Source: Lumbricus terrestris (Eukaryota > Annelida > Clitellata > Crassiclitellata > Lumbricidae). From it: DNA of 64,000 nucleotides. Numbering within the stretch: position 1 is the first letter of the stretch; every line of letters begins with the position of its first letter. The notes beneath the pieces were generated by a model. That model ran no database searches, had not been told where the DNA came from, and saw only the letters and a list, made by a program, of their open reading frames with translations. Both the position numbers and the translations under genes were made by a program. The DNA lies in the NCBI GenBank assembly GCA_949752735.1, contig OX457047.1, forward strand, positions 3,443,282 through 3,507,281. The letters run 5' to 3'. Positions 36,161-48,171 of the stretch are shown piece after piece.

Positions 36161-38590
36161 TAGGGTGCCCGTTAAAAAATATTTTCTGAATTTCTTCTGT
36201 GGTACCCTCTCATTTTGTTGTCTATCATGAGAGAAGTTCCAGGTAATTTTTTAAGAATTTTGGGTGCATGTTTAGAGGGAGCTCAACATATGTGAAGTTA
36301 GCGAAATATTATCCGACAGCATGCTATTCTGACTTATTTCACAGTTATTTATCATTCAAATATTTTCAATGCAAAATCAATACAGCACTGTCAAATGCTA
36401 ATCAAAACTGAACTATTCAGAATACTAATAACAATACTGCCACAACAAAGTACATTGCAGCATTTATTTTCGTTTTTAAGCTGTAAGTCACTAGGGTCTA
36501 GTTGTCAGTGTATTTTGTTGTTGTATCATCACCAACAAGTAGTGACTTTCTCGCTTTTGGGCACTTGGCTCTGTGACTTGAGAAATTGTTTCTGTTCATC
36601 ACTTGTTGTAATGGAGGTGTTGAAGTCATATATCAGCTACACAGCTCACTCTACTCTGCCATTTACCACTGCCAGACTAGACTGTTAACATATTTCTTGT
36701 TTAGCTCGAAATCTTCACACCACAAACCCCACTTTGTCTGCCCATATTGGAAGCTGGGGTGTCTAGGCACATGGCCCTGACTAGATTTTCTACTCCCCAC
36801 TCCCGCATCATTGAAACAACAGCATTGCTAGTTGCTTCCCCCTACCATCCAGAAGCTTTGTCACGTCCAGAGGCTGCTCCACATGCAAACCTGATACCAA
36901 GACTGCGTCAACCTGCTCATTGCCTGCAATATCTGGTAACATCTTGCCATCCCAATGTACAACTAGAGGTACGGACGGTTCGAAAATGGCTTTTCCAGCC
37001 TGAGCGGGATGTTGACGAAACTTTAGTCTTGCTGTTCTGATGGATTCAGGATTGACGTTGAAACTAGACATGTCATGTCCAAGGTTCTCGTTTGGTAGCT
37101 CTATGTGAGCAGCGTGGTTCTAGATTAGACTCAACTTTAGCAGCCATAGTGGCCAATTCTTCTTCTGAAGTCAATTCATCATCTTTCTGAACTGTGATAT
37201 TCGCTCTCTTTCTGTCATCTTCTTTACTTCTGAGATAATGCTCACACTTCAATCTCTTTAACTTTCTGCCCTCTGTTCTAGCCAAAGCTGTGTCTACACC
37301 ACCCATTTAGCCTATGCGGGGACAGTGTTGGTCATCCAAGAAAAACCTGTCTTCAGCAATGGTGGTCATTGACATAGCATCTGTATGTGCCATGTCAAAA
37401 GTTTTTCCAAATCTCCGATCATAGTACTTTCAATAGCTCAGTTCTGCGATGCATGTTCTTATTCAGTTTCTCCCATCTATAAAACATGTCCTCCAACTTT
37501 TCAATGGCATTCCTATCAAGTGTTGTTGGGATACGGGCCATTGACCAAATGTGAAGAACTTCATGTACAACAGACCTTGAACTGTCTCTGACTGTCTTAG
37601 CAAGAATCTTGTGCCGATGGAAAAAGACAGACAACACCTGATTGTAAGTTGGAAGCTTGCTTTCACATGTATTTCTTCTGATACCGGATCAATCAACCAA
37701 ATGTCAGCAGAACTATACGTGTGACTGTTACAAGCCGTGAAGCAGCTATTTCTGCCATACTTTCTATTGGTAATTAAGTAATCAATCTAAGATTTTAAAT
37801 CCAAAAGACTGAAAGCACTATCAGTGATTTAGATATACTGTAGCTGCTTTAGTATGACAACTATGACATTGACACACTAAATACAACAGTTACTGCATCA
37901 TTGCCCCAATTGTGCAGAACAGTGTGCACACTAAATAAAAAAGGATTGCATATTTTTTAACAAAAGGAACATGTCGCAGCTAAATGAAAGTGATGGTGCA
38001 GATTGCAGAATGCTAATTGCACAATTAATAGATATAGCAATTTTACTCTGTTTGTGAGTACTGTATGGACATTGACCATAATAAGCTAAAACCTACTAAC
38101 AGTAACCTTTTGTGAATATTACATTTTTCTGTTCTCTTTAAATGCAATTTCTTTACAACTTAGTGCTTCTTGTGGTTTTGTAGCGGGTCCAGTTATTTTA
38201 AAATTAAGATTAAAACCTTAGCTGTTTGTTGTGATTTTGCAATGAAATGGACTCATTTTTATACATGAACTAGCTGAAAGAATCAAAGGATAAAATGTTG
38301 ACTGAGAGAGCAGCAGTAATATTAAACACATTAATTAGTCTAAATAGAATAATAACAACACAGTAGGCCTAAGTAACATGTGCAATGTGAAACAAAATGC
38401 TGTAAACAACGAAACTGGAAAAGGTACGAAAGATTGCGATATAGCATAAACTTTAGTCATGTTGAGCTCCCAGTAAATATTAACATAAAATTCTGCAATT
38501 TCACTCTGTTATTTCACAGACCAGGTGTAACAACTTCAGTGTAGAAAATTACGAATTTAAAATTTTCTCATTGGCTTAACGGGCGCCCTA
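36161..38590. mobile_element. Dead 2.4-kb DNA transposon inside a (TATG)n array
   Basis: The left end TAGGGTGCCCGTTAA is inverted at the right end as TTAACGGGCGCCCTA. The element is embedded in (TATG)n on both sides. It holds a broken minus-strand ORF at 36700-37759. The superfamily is not assigned; target-site analysis is blocked by the microsatellite. Confidence 0.75.
36700..37759 (-). pseudogene. Transposase-like pseudogene
   Basis: It starts at an ATG at 37759 (MAEIAASRLVTVTRIVLLTF), then hits a stop and changes frame several times. Recognisable pieces in order: SEEIHVKASFQL, VFFHRHKILAKTVRDSSRSV, IWSMARIPTTLDRNAIEKLE, MGGVDTALARTEGRKLKRLK, RCSHRATKRE, then VPLVVHWDGKMLPDIAGNEQ and AMCLDTPASNMGR. 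I recognise the family as a multi-copy uncharacterised protein of invertebrate genomes. The HWDGK and DT.ASN motifs and the enclosing TIRs suggest a DDE-type transposase. Catalytic assignment is inference. Confidence 0.6.
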
Positions 38591-38639
38591 GTATGTATGT
38601 ATGTATGTATGTATGTATGTATGTATGTATGTATGTATG

Positions 38640-38670
<31 letters not shown>

Positions 38671-38790
38671 TGTTATGTTATGTTATGTTATGTACGTATG
38701 TATGTATGTATGTATGTGTGTGTGTATGTATGTATGTGTTGCATATGTATAATTATGTATATGCATTGGTGTATACTTGTATGTATGTGT
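38591..38790. repeat. (TATG)n microsatellite, right half
   Basis: TATG units with TTATG and TGTG variants, continuing the array interrupted at 36160. Confidence 0.95.
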
Positions 38791-39256
38791 GCAAGCCTGT
38801 AGTTTATCTATAAATAAAGAGAAGAGTCTGTCTGTTCTAGACTGTCTGTCTGTCTGTCTGTTTGTCCGGGATGCATTTCCACAGTTTTTGAGGTTTTCAC
38901 TACAAACCTTCACTACTGTATCGGTCTCGGCAAGGGACACCCCATGGAGGGTTGGCGAATATCTACCACCATGGGGCCAGAGTGGGGCGAAACCCAAACA
39001 TTTTTTCGGTAAACGCAGCTATTGATCTGAAGCTTTCTACCTAGACAGAGGGCCATCAGAACGACCCAGTGGAGGGGTTGGCGAATCTCTTCCACCATGG
39101 GGACCCTCATTTTCTCTCTTTCACCGGGATGCATTTCCACATTTTTAGCTTTTCACTCCAAACCTTCACTACTGTGTCGGGGTGGGGTCGGGAGAGGTGG
39201 GTGTGTGGATGGGTTGGGTGGGAGATTGGGTGGGGTGTGGAGCGGGCGGTTTTGTA

Positions 39257-39927
39257 GCCGGTGTCACGAAATAAAGTATCTCCCGTATTAATCGTATCCC
39301 CCAAATAAAGAAAAGTCGAAAAAGCCACTTACACGTGTATTTTTTTCGCAAATTAATTTTCATCTGCTTTGTTTTGAACAATGACACTAACAGGTATGTT
39401 TATTCCTACTAGATAATTTTTTGCTTTGGTTTTAGAGCACTTAGAACACTTAGAACACTTAAGAGCACTCGATCAGAGTCACTAAATAAATTCGAGTTGC
39501 CTTTCTCTGAACATTGATTAGGACACCTAAAACAATTAGAGTCACTTCAAATTTTGATTAGAGCATAAATTTTTCAATTATACGCATTTTAAAAAAACCT
39601 GGATAGGCCTAGACTGCAGGGCTTTTTTAACGTGCAGTTGTACACAAAATGTGCAGTTCTAAATGGATTTGTGCAGTTTTAGAAGCACTTTTGTACAGTT
39701 AAAACTATCAAAAAAGGTCATTATCCTCCGATTGGAAGTCATTTACCATGGAAAATGGGAAGGGAAAGAAGGGGGTTGTGCAGTTCTAAAAATTCCTTAA
39801 AAACAGCCCTGCTAGACTGGTTTATCCCACCGGATAATCCAGACCGTATAATTCCATCCGGGGGATAGATTTAATTCATCCCCCCCCAGATAGCTTTCAG
39901 GGGGATAGAATATCACGTGACACCGGC
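39257..39927. mobile_element. GCCGGTGTCACG-ended TIR element, interrupted by a MITE
   Basis: Ends GCCGGTGTCACGAAATAA and ATCACGTGACACCGGC. It is the same sequence as the element at 49001-49459 but carries a 195-bp MITE at 39617-39811. Shared landmarks are TTTTGAACAATGACACTAAC and ATAGCTTTCAGGGGGATA. No coding capacity. Confidence 0.75.
39617..39811. mobile_element. hAT-type MITE nested in another element
   Basis: CAGGGCTTTTTTAACGTGCA at the left and CCTTAAAAACAGCCCTG at the right. Perfect 8-bp duplication CTAGACTG (39609-39616 and 39812-39819). Repeats GTGCAGTT phrases. A third, end-truncated member lies at about 63158-63325. Confidence 0.85.
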
Positions 39928-40335
39928 AGTGACGGTCGGGAAGTAATTAAGGATAGCGGGGCTAATTCTAAATTTTCCGGGCAAATACGGATACCCCAGC
40001 TAGTATATTTATAATATTAAAAAGCATCATGTCTGTATGTTTACTCATGTAGGCCTACATGTAGGTCTCTGCCTAATTCATGTACATGATTTTATTTATT
40101 TCAAAATTTATATAGCGCCTCTTCAAAGTATGCTACTCGGAAGCGCTCCCGGCCCAACCACGGATAAATAAAGTTTTCAGTTTCGGAGCAGAGTGGAGTG
40201 ACCCTTGCGCATAGGTAGGCCTATAGTAGGAGCCGCAGTAGCCGTCTATTCTGCCTGTGCAACATTAATGAGATGGAGATCACTCTTAAGCTATAGACTT
40301 GAAGCATGCAGCCTGCCAGCCATGGATGTGAAGTT

Positions 40336-40550
40336 TGTATGTGCACTTGTTATAGCGCCCCTTAAAGCACCCTACTCAGAGGCGCTCCCGACTGCAGAGC
40401 GGACACTGCATCGGAGTTTCACGCCGAAGCGCTGAGCAATTGCAAGTGAAGGACTTGCCCAAGGTCCCTACGCGGCGACTTGAGGTGGATTCGAACCTCG
40501 AACCTTCCGGCTTCAAGGCAACGACGCCACCACTACACCACCGCGCCCCA
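40336..40550 (-). mobile_element. tRNA-derived SINE, copy 3
   Basis: Inverse copy: TTGTTATAGCGCCCCTTAAA and CAGAGGCGCTCCCGAC at the left; GGTGGATTCGAACCTCGAAC (B box) and CCACTACACCACCGCGCCCC (A box) at the right. Nearest in sequence to copy 1. Confidence 0.8.
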
Positions 40551-40681
40551 CTGTGAAGTGTTAACGACTTCTGTTTTCTATGGTCTCGGCAAACGAGAGC
40601 GGATTACCATGACCCGTTGAAGGCCACGGAGCCTTCTCCCTTGCCGCCTCACCTTCCCATCCATAGATTACGGTCGGTAAC

Positions 40682-40697
40682 TATATATATATCTAGG

Positions 40698-40748
<51 letters not shown>
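40682..40748. repeat. (TA)n microsatellite
   Basis: About 65 bases of TA units with one CTAGGC interruption, directly before a LINE remnant. Confidence 0.95.
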
Positions 40749-40749
<1 letters not shown>

Positions 40750-40754
40750 CCCCT

Positions 40755-41000
40755 TGGTTTCTTTGGTCATGTTATGCGTTCAAATGGTCTAGAAAAAGAT
40801 ATATGATGCTTGCATACGGAGAGGGAAGAAGAAAACAAGGGCGACCAAGGGAAAATGTGGATGGATAAGGTTCGCGAAACAGCAGGAAAGAACTTGGAAG
40901 AACTAAGGGAAGCGACCGACATCAGAAAGAAAGTAATGGAGAAAATGGATCATGTCGGTCGCTAGAGCTCAGGGAGCTGAATGCACAAGGTGAACCAGCC
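40755..41000 (+). mobile_element. LINE ORF2 C-terminal remnant
   Basis: The frames give WFLWSCYAFKWSRK or, shifted, FGHVMRSNGLEKD, then MLAYGEGRRKQGRPRENVDG and LEELREA-like pieces, the end of an RTE/other non-LTR ORF2. Broken by frameshifts. Confidence 0.65.
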
Positions 41001-41344
41001 CCGAAGGCCACAATATTTATTGTTTATACTAGCTGTGTACCATCAACATACGACGCAACAGTAAGCGTCGCAATAACAATTGCATTGCAAAAAATGCTCC
41101 GTCCATGTAGGTCAAGCGAACGGCGACTTCAGGCCATTGGATGGATTATGGATGGATGCCTCGGCCGGGGGTGGGGGCGGTTGAGGGGGGGCGTGTGCCT
41201 TTGCCATAATGGACGTTGATCGTTTGACTCCCGCGGTGTGTGTGCGTGCGTGCGGTCTGTTATGCAACGCACTCGAGATCGACAATCGATTTGCAAACTA
41301 AGTTGAAATCGATCTGTCGTGATTAATCGGATTTATGCAGCGAT

Positions 41345-41422
41345 CGGAGGGAGGGAGAGAGGGAGGAGGGGAGAAGAGAGAGAGGGAGGGAGAAAGAGAG
41401 ATACGGAGGGAGGGGAGAAGAG

Positions 41423-41456
<34 letters not shown>

Positions 41457-41545
41457 GGGAGAGAGAGAAGAGAGAGAGAGGGAGGATGGGAGAAGAGAGA
41501 GAGAGGGAGGATGGGAGAAGAGAGAGACGGAGGAAGGGAGGAGAG
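41345..41545. repeat. (GGGA)n/(GA)n compound microsatellite
   Basis: Purine-only degenerate repeat of about 200 bases. The ORFs on both strands are low-complexity. Confidence 0.9.
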
Positions 41546-41899
41546 ATGACGAGGATATGGAGGTAGAGAGGAAATATTTTAAATTCCTGCCAGGTTCAGA
41601 TGTGCACGGCAAAGAGGATGAGGTAAAGCAACGAGAAGAGCAAAAGTAAGAATTTAAGATACGACTTAATAAAATCGTGTTTTTGCTACTTTTTGTTGCG
41701 TTACGTTTTCGAATCGTCAATAAACGGTGGGTGGCCTCACTAAAAGTGGTATAACTTCTGTTCTGTTTGAAATATTTTGATGAAATCTGGCCATGATGTG
41801 TAAATAATTATGAGTTGTCTATAAGCCTGTAAAATGTCATTTCAAAATTCTTACTTTTGGTCAAGATATTGGCAAAAAATCTAGGGGGAGGTCTTTTTT

Positions 41900-42385
41900 G
41901 GCATACATTGTATATAATGAGCTCCGAGGCAGCCATGGACACGATCGACGTGATATAGACCGACTTCCATCTTCTCAGCCTCGGCATATGAGGATGGCGG
42001 ATTGCCAGTCGTCTCCCTCACCGTCTTATCCTCCCACCAACAGCTCATACACACATTTATGGAACTCGGTGTACCTGTGCTATCCATTCCAGGCCGTAGG
42101 TTCCTTCGCTCTGCAACGCATGGTGACCTGGTTGTTGTCCCTATGGCTCGATCTTCCACAGTGCTGCACAGAAGCTTTGCTTTGGTTGGTCCGTCTTTCT
42201 GGAATAAGTTACCTATTAGTCTCCGTAATGAACTTCTTTTGTCTTTCTTTGCCCTTTTTCCGCAAGCGTTTGAAAACCATTCTCTTTGATTCTGGTTTGG
42301 TGTCAGGTCGGGAGCGCCTCTGAGGAGTTCTCTTGAAGTGGCGCTATATAAATGTACGATTACAAATACGTAAAACGCTTGTTTC
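41900..42385 (+). mobile_element. LINE ORF2 C-terminus plus 3' tail
   Basis: 42002-42289 encodes MELGVPVLSIPGRRFLRSAT, ARSSTVLHRSFALVGPSFWN and KLPISLRNELL, the conserved ORF2 end. The tail follows: TCGGGAGCGCCTCTGAGGAG and GTGGCGCTATATAAATGTAC. 5'-truncated. Confidence 0.8.
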
Positions 42386-42399
42386 CCCAACTACTCAAT

Positions 42400-42960
42400 G
42401 TTTTGTAGAGTGAGCACAGTACATTTAGCAAGGCACACAGTACATGTGCATCTGCTGTAAAAAGCACACAAACACCTACTGCAAAGTACTCAAAGATTTA
42501 CAGACTTTAAAAAGTACTCAGGCTTACAGCAGATGTACTCAAAAGATTTACAACTGAAGAAGTAACAACATGCTCACTGTAAAGTACAAAAAACACCTAC
42601 GCGTACTGAAAAGTACTCAAAGAGATTTACGGTAAAAGAACTCTGAAGTAATCAACATTTACAACCGATCAGTAACCAAGGTTCACTAAAAAAGCACAGA
42701 AACATCCACACACTCCAGAGTACTCAAACATTTATCGTAAACTAAACTTAGACAAATACCTACAGCAAAGCACTCAAAGATTTACTGCAACCTCACACAG
42801 TTTGAACGCATCAACAAATAATATTTACTATTAATTTTTTACGCAATTTATAGCAAATACACTCGAAATTTACAGCATTAAAACATAAACAGCAAATTTC
42901 CTCATCGATTTACACTAAATTCAACAGCAAATATACTAAAAGGTTTTAAAAGGTTAAGCA
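42400..42960. repeat. Degenerate minisatellite (AAGTACTCAAAGATTTAC units)
   Basis: Imperfect 25-40-bp units around AGTACTCAAAGATTTACAG. A related short stretch recurs at 44290-44350. Confidence 0.65.
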
Positions 42961-43449
42961 TTTAAATCAACGGTCCAACGGAGGGACTTGCTATAAATAA
43001 TAGCAAAACAATAGTCACAAGGTTTTCAGATCCAAAAATGACGACTGATTTAAAAAATAAAAAACAAGCTAAAAGTCTGAACAATTCATGCTAATACAAC
43101 AGAAAGAAAGTCAAGGCCACCAAATTTTGATATGATAATTGATCATGTATAAATAAATAATCAACAATTGTATTGCACGATAATATGTTGGCCAAGTTAG
43201 GAGGCCAGTAGCCGATGACTAGAATGAAAGACGCCTATAATCTTTTACAAGCCACAGTTTCATGATTGCCGACACAAAGACGTGACTTAAATGACTTTGA
43301 TTGCCATAATCTTAATAATTAAAGTTGACAACACAATATGATCACGCAATAATGGCTGCATCATGTAATCAATACAGTGCATGATTACATAATACGACCA
43401 CGTAATACGACTGTACTATGTAATAAATACAGTGTAAAATTACACTGAA

Positions 43450-43690
43450 TATCGTGGTAGCTTACTGGTTAACACGTTGGCATGGAGAGCAAGAGGTACC
43501 GAGATCGAGCCACGTAGAGCGGACATGCTTTGTAGGCTGATGTTAGCACCGTTAATTGCAGGCTGTCTGTTCTGCTAATAATTAAGATTTTTTCTGTAAT
43601 TTGCGTTCTTGTGAATTGTTTCAATTGCATAAATGTACACTGTAACCGGTTGCGGTCTGTCAGCCAGATTGTTTCAATAAAGAAACTACA
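43450..43690 (+). mobile_element. Possible tRNA-derived SINE (second family)
   Basis: GTGGTAGCTTACTGGTTAAC resembles an A box and GAGATCGAGCC a B box, at tRNA-like spacing. A 3' end CAATAAAGAAAC follows. It differs from the 19929 family. Confidence 0.45.
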
Positions 43691-43818
43691 TTATTATGAC
43701 AAGATGATCATGTAATAATGACTTACAATGTAATCAATACAGACCATAATTACACAATGACACCGAGTGTATGTATGTAACCAAAACAGTGTACAGTTAC
43801 ACATTATGAGTGTGTAAT

Positions 43819-44129
43819 CAGGGGCGGATCCAGGGGCAAATCCGAACATGGTTCCCACTGAGAAACGCCCATAGAACATGGCCCCCCATTTGGTTTCAAC
43901 AAGCATCAACAGTAGGTTTCAATGGCATATTTTCCAGACAATTCGGCTAAATGACTAAAAAAAACGGTCATCAGGTTTTTTGGCAGGGAAATTCGTATAT
44001 ACCTGGTATATATTTCGAGGCAAGTTGGACTGGACAACCCGAAAAAATCATCCCTTTTTTATATTCGAAATATCAAAAAAAATTCTCAAAATGTTGCCCC
44101 CCCTTTGAAAATTTCTGTATCTGCCCCTG
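43819..44129. mobile_element. hAT-type MITE
   Basis: Ends CAGGGGCGGATCCAGGGG and TATCTGCCCCTG. Target duplication TGTGTAAT/TGTGTAAC (7 of 8 bases). Confidence 0.75.
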
Positions 44130-45359
44130 TGTGTAACTGTATATGGAAGCAATACAGCGCACAATTACACAATATAGCCATGTAATATGATATGACTGTT
44201 TCAAGAAATCATTGCAAAGTGTAATTAACACTATATCCAAAGCACCATGATTGACCAAAACACGGCAAAGAACACGAAAACCCAATGGCCGCCTGCAATA
44301 AAGTATACAAACATCTAAGTGCAAAGTACTCCCAGATTTACTGTAGAAGTATCTAAAAACTGTCTGGTATTAATTAAATAATTATAATTGACTAAAATGC
44401 TGTCATTGTCGTTTCGAACACAAAAGAAATACTGACTACGGAAAAAAATGACTAGTACTCACAAAATTACCAGAAGCATCATCAACACGGTAAAAATCCC
44501 CCAGCAGCGGTAACAGCGTGTAATTGCAAACCCCAAGCAAGAGAAAGCCCCATTAAACTTTGGAGAACCCAAGCACGCTTGGAAAACCGCAAGAAAACTT
44601 GGTCGACCAACAGCAAGCACAGAAAGACCCAGAATAACTTCAAAAACACTTGGAAAAACCCAAGCATAACTAGGAAAACCCTGGGCAAACATTTTAAAAA
44701 CCAGTAGAAATTGCACAACTTTAATAAAAGGGTTATGAAACACAGCTGCAACTACGAACACGTTACGCAGCATTTAAGAAAAACCTAGATGATATATGAA
44801 TAAATTACTAGAATTGGCAACTGCTAAAAGCTGTCTACAAAAAAGTATTTTTCGATTATCGTACATACGGGTAATACCTCTCAAGCATAATATGAAACTG
44901 AAGGCCACAATGGACGGCAAAAACAGCAAGCAGCACAAAGCAGTCTGAACGCTAGACTAAGTCATTGTTTGAACAAGGCTGACAATGAAATCAGATCATA
45001 AATAACTTCAGTCGTTAATATCACTTTCTACAATACTGACGAGGCATAATTATTGATATATAACAAATGTTGGCTAACCTCATTTAAATTGGCAGTTTGC
45101 TCACGATTTTTTTTACAGCGGGGAGAGAAGTGATCGAAATTTAGCAAAGAAAAAGGTCTTTTCCAACCAGAAAAAACACTGGCTGCCTGGAAGGTCGTAG
45201 GAAGTTTGCAAAATAATATGTACAGTTTGTAAATTGAAATTCGAATGCGACCTGTAAGAAGCACCTCTTTGCAGTTCTTTAGTTGAACACATGCCACATT
45301 GCCTATATGCATGGCATTCATTAAAGCGAGCACAGAACAAAACTCAGCTACATAAAGAG

Positions 45360-45895
45360 GGCATGCTGCAATTGCTGCATGCCCCTGGTAAGATAAGGCA
45401 AGTGAAGTAACGTAAGGCATGTGAAGTAATGTAAGGCATGTGAAGTAATGTAAGGCATGAGATGGTAACGTAAAAACAGGGTAAGGTACAGTAATGTAAA
45501 AAAGAGTGGGGAATGGTAACGTAAAATAAGGTATGGTAACGCAAAATAAGGTAAGGTATGGTAACGTAAAACAGGGTAAGGTATGGTAACGTAAAACATG
45601 GTAGGGAATGGCAACATAAAATAAGGAAATGTATGGTAACGTAAACCAGGGTAAGGTAAGAGTAACGTAAAACAGGGTAAGGTACAGTGACATAAAATAG
45701 GGTAAGGTATGGTATCATAAACTAGGACAAGGTATGGTTACATAAAATAAGGTAAGGTATGGTAACGTAAAACAGGGTAAGGTATGGCGACATAAAATAG
45801 GGTAAGGCACGGTAACTTAAAATAAGGTAAGGTATGGTAACGTAAAGGTATGGTATAAACGTAAAGAAGTTAAGGTATGATATGGAACATATTTA
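45360..45895. repeat. Minisatellite of GGTAAGGTATGGTAACGTAA units
   Basis: About 20 imperfect units of 22-28 bp alternate AAAACAGG and AAAATAAGG spacers. The minus-strand ORFs (TLFYVTIPY-like) are repeat products. A short relative (GGTAAGGTAAG, ACGTAAAATACAGTACGGTA) occurs at 48885-48920. Confidence 0.9.
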
Positions 45896-46489
45896 ACGTA
45901 AGGCAATAACAAACCATCTAACGACTTTGACCAACTTTCAAGACGCTAGTCGCTCGAAATCACTTACAAAAACCGCACAACAACGAACTACAGAAATCGG
46001 ATCCAACTTTCTTAAGCATCACCAGCCAGTCAAAATCCTCTAACATACACACTCGCCTAGAAAAATAGCTCGTCTAAAAGAAAAGCAGCACCATAAACAT
46101 AACAGCATCGGTGAGATTCGAAAAGCACCGTGAGAGAAAAGCACGACGACAGCTCAAAAGGAGACGACAGACAAAGGCCTCGTAAAATCCATGAAAAATT
46201 CCCGGCCGCATTCAAAGAAATGCAAAAAAATCCGATTCAAAATCATTGCAAGTCGAAACCTGAAACAGAGAATTGCCGAATCCTAATGTACCTTTTTGAC
46301 CGACTTCTACGGTAATCCAACCTAATTTAACCGGCTTCTCTATAGGACTGTTGATCATAACATCAGGGCATGCTGGACACCCTTGGTTACTTCGAGTGCA
46401 GTTGCAACAATCTTGATTGATCAGAGAAGCGTTCGAAAGCAGGAGCTATATATATCCGATGCCATAAATCAGAAACCTATACTCTTCAC

Positions 46490-46877
46490 CATAGGCGTAG
46501 GGGACATTTCGGCAGGGGGTGGGCAAAGAATTTTACTTTTGTCCGAAAAGTAAACTTGAAATTTTTTGGCGGAATGCGAGTCGCCAACATTTTTTCATTG
46601 ACCAAATTTTCCGATGACCTTTTTCCCACCGGGAAAAAATAACTGGTGACTTTTTTTAGTCATTTCGAAATAACTGATGACCGGTTTTTTTAAAGTAATT
46701 TAGTTCAAATCTTGAGAAAATATAGCTGTTTTACCCATGTGTGCCCAAAAAATCCTCCCATGCCTGTTTGAGCAAAAAAAGGTTCGTACGCCCATTCCTG
46801 TTTTGCTCGAAAAACACATTTGCACGAAATTTGGGGGGGGGATTTGCCCCTCTAAACCCCCGCCTCCAACGCCTATG
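46490..46877. mobile_element. hAT-type MITE with perfect TSD
   Basis: Ends CATAGGCGTAGGGGA and CCTCCAACGCCTATG. Perfect 8-bp duplication CTCTTCAC (46482-46489 and 46878-46885). Confidence 0.85.
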
Positions 46878-47167
46878 CTCTTCACAAAAAGATGACTGAT
46901 TGTCACTTCGAGCGCAATTGCAAAAGAATATTCATTGATTGGTGAGGAGTTCGAAAGAGGTCATTTCTTGGGCAGGCTCTAACCGAGAACTTGAGGTGTA
47001 TGTATGCAGCTCTCATCATCATCCATTGCTGGTAATTCACACTGTTGACGTCTAGGGCAAAGACTGCACAGCTACATCGGCCAGTAGGAGCGTTGGAAGA
47101 ACAGTCTCCCTACCACCACAGTTGCAGAATATTCGATTAACTGACCTCTCAATCTCTTTTAAATAAC

Positions 47168-47339
47168 CAAGGGCGGATCAGGGTGGCAGAGATAAAAATG
47201 TTGTCCTTTTCCTGGAAAATGGAGGCAAATGACTTAAAAAATCATCAGACTTTTTCGACGACCAAGACGAAAGTTTTTCCCCCTCCAAAACCGAAAATTT
47301 TGACCCACACCTTAGAAAAAATTTCTGAACCCGCCCTTG
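47168..47339. mobile_element. Short MITE with AAGGGCGG ends
   Basis: CAAGGGCGGATCAGGG and TCTGAACCCGCCCTTG are inverted. It holds CGACGACCAAGACGA-like and GACTTAAAAAATCATCAGAC segments related to the other MITEs. No clear target duplication. Confidence 0.6.
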
Positions 47340-47519
47340 TCAACCAGAGTGGGACCTGTTTATTCTTCCATATCAGATTATGGGACAGGGTTAGTCACCA
47401 CAGCACACTGCACACAACTCACGTACTCAATTGCAACTGAAATCAGCTTACAACACGCCGAGCCATTTCACACAACGCAAGCAAATCAGCAGCTAAAAAA
47501 TTCCAACAACTTTCTAAAT

Positions 47520-47830
47520 CGCAATCCGGCAAAATTCATCAAATCACGGCCCGACCCCGGGACGCAAGCCCTCGAAGCAAAGCGGCGAGTCGACAACTTA
47601 CGGCCGACGCAATCGCGAATTGCGACACAACAACGGGGACGGAAAAACCCGAGAACAAAGAGCTACCGCAACCAACAACCTTTCCAATTCGCTCACCTAC
47701 GCGCTAAACCCGTGCAAACGCTAGAGAATATCCGTCCAATTTTTCGACGTCACGATCGAAATCGCCGGCTCAACAAGAGTGCACAAGATGGCGTCGTTGT
47801 CTAGATCGTCCAGAGACTACTACGGTAAAC
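47520..47830 (+). promoter_or_regulatory. CpG-rich stretch with a possible first exon
   Basis: This stretch is clearly richer in CpG than its surroundings. It ends with ACAAGATGGCG (ATG at 47795), a 12-codon frame MASLSRSSRDYY and a donor-like G|GTAAAC. It contains CGACGTCACG (CRE-like). It could be the promoter and first exon of a plus-strand gene whose later exons I cannot identify, or nothing. Confidence 0.25.
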
Positions 47831-48171
47831 GTTGACGAAGCAGTGAGTCGGATAGAAGGTCGTCTGGCGGACACGATTGTCCGGTTCTCATCTTCTGTCT
47901 GCAGTATTCAATCCAGCAAAAACTATTCACCATGTTCTCTCCTATCTCTTCGCTGTCAACAGACAAGAAAACCAATCAAATCACATAATAATTAAATAAT
48001 TATAAATTTATTCTGTTCTTAATTAATATTTAAGTCCCTGAGGGATCCTAAATACCTCAGGGCATAAAAAATTCATAATTCTCTGTCACTATTACAACCT
48101 GTTTATATCAATATACCGCCATCTTCATCAAAATTATTTTTACCGCCTTAGGACAGGAAACCATCTAGAAG

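Larger units (their letters stand above)
43300..44240. repeat. Degenerate 55-65-bp satellite with CATGTAATAATG / ATTACACAAT phrases
   Basis: Units such as TGTAATCAATACAGTG followed by ATTACAC recur at about 43360, 43420, 43720, 43780 and 44150. The array is split by a SINE-like insertion (43450-43690) and a MITE (43819-44129). Confidence 0.65.

Noticed and set aside
45028..45718. Minus-strand ORF of 221 codons (TLFYVT-rich)
   Set aside because: Most of it is the GGTAAGGTATGGTAACGTAA minisatellite read in one frame.
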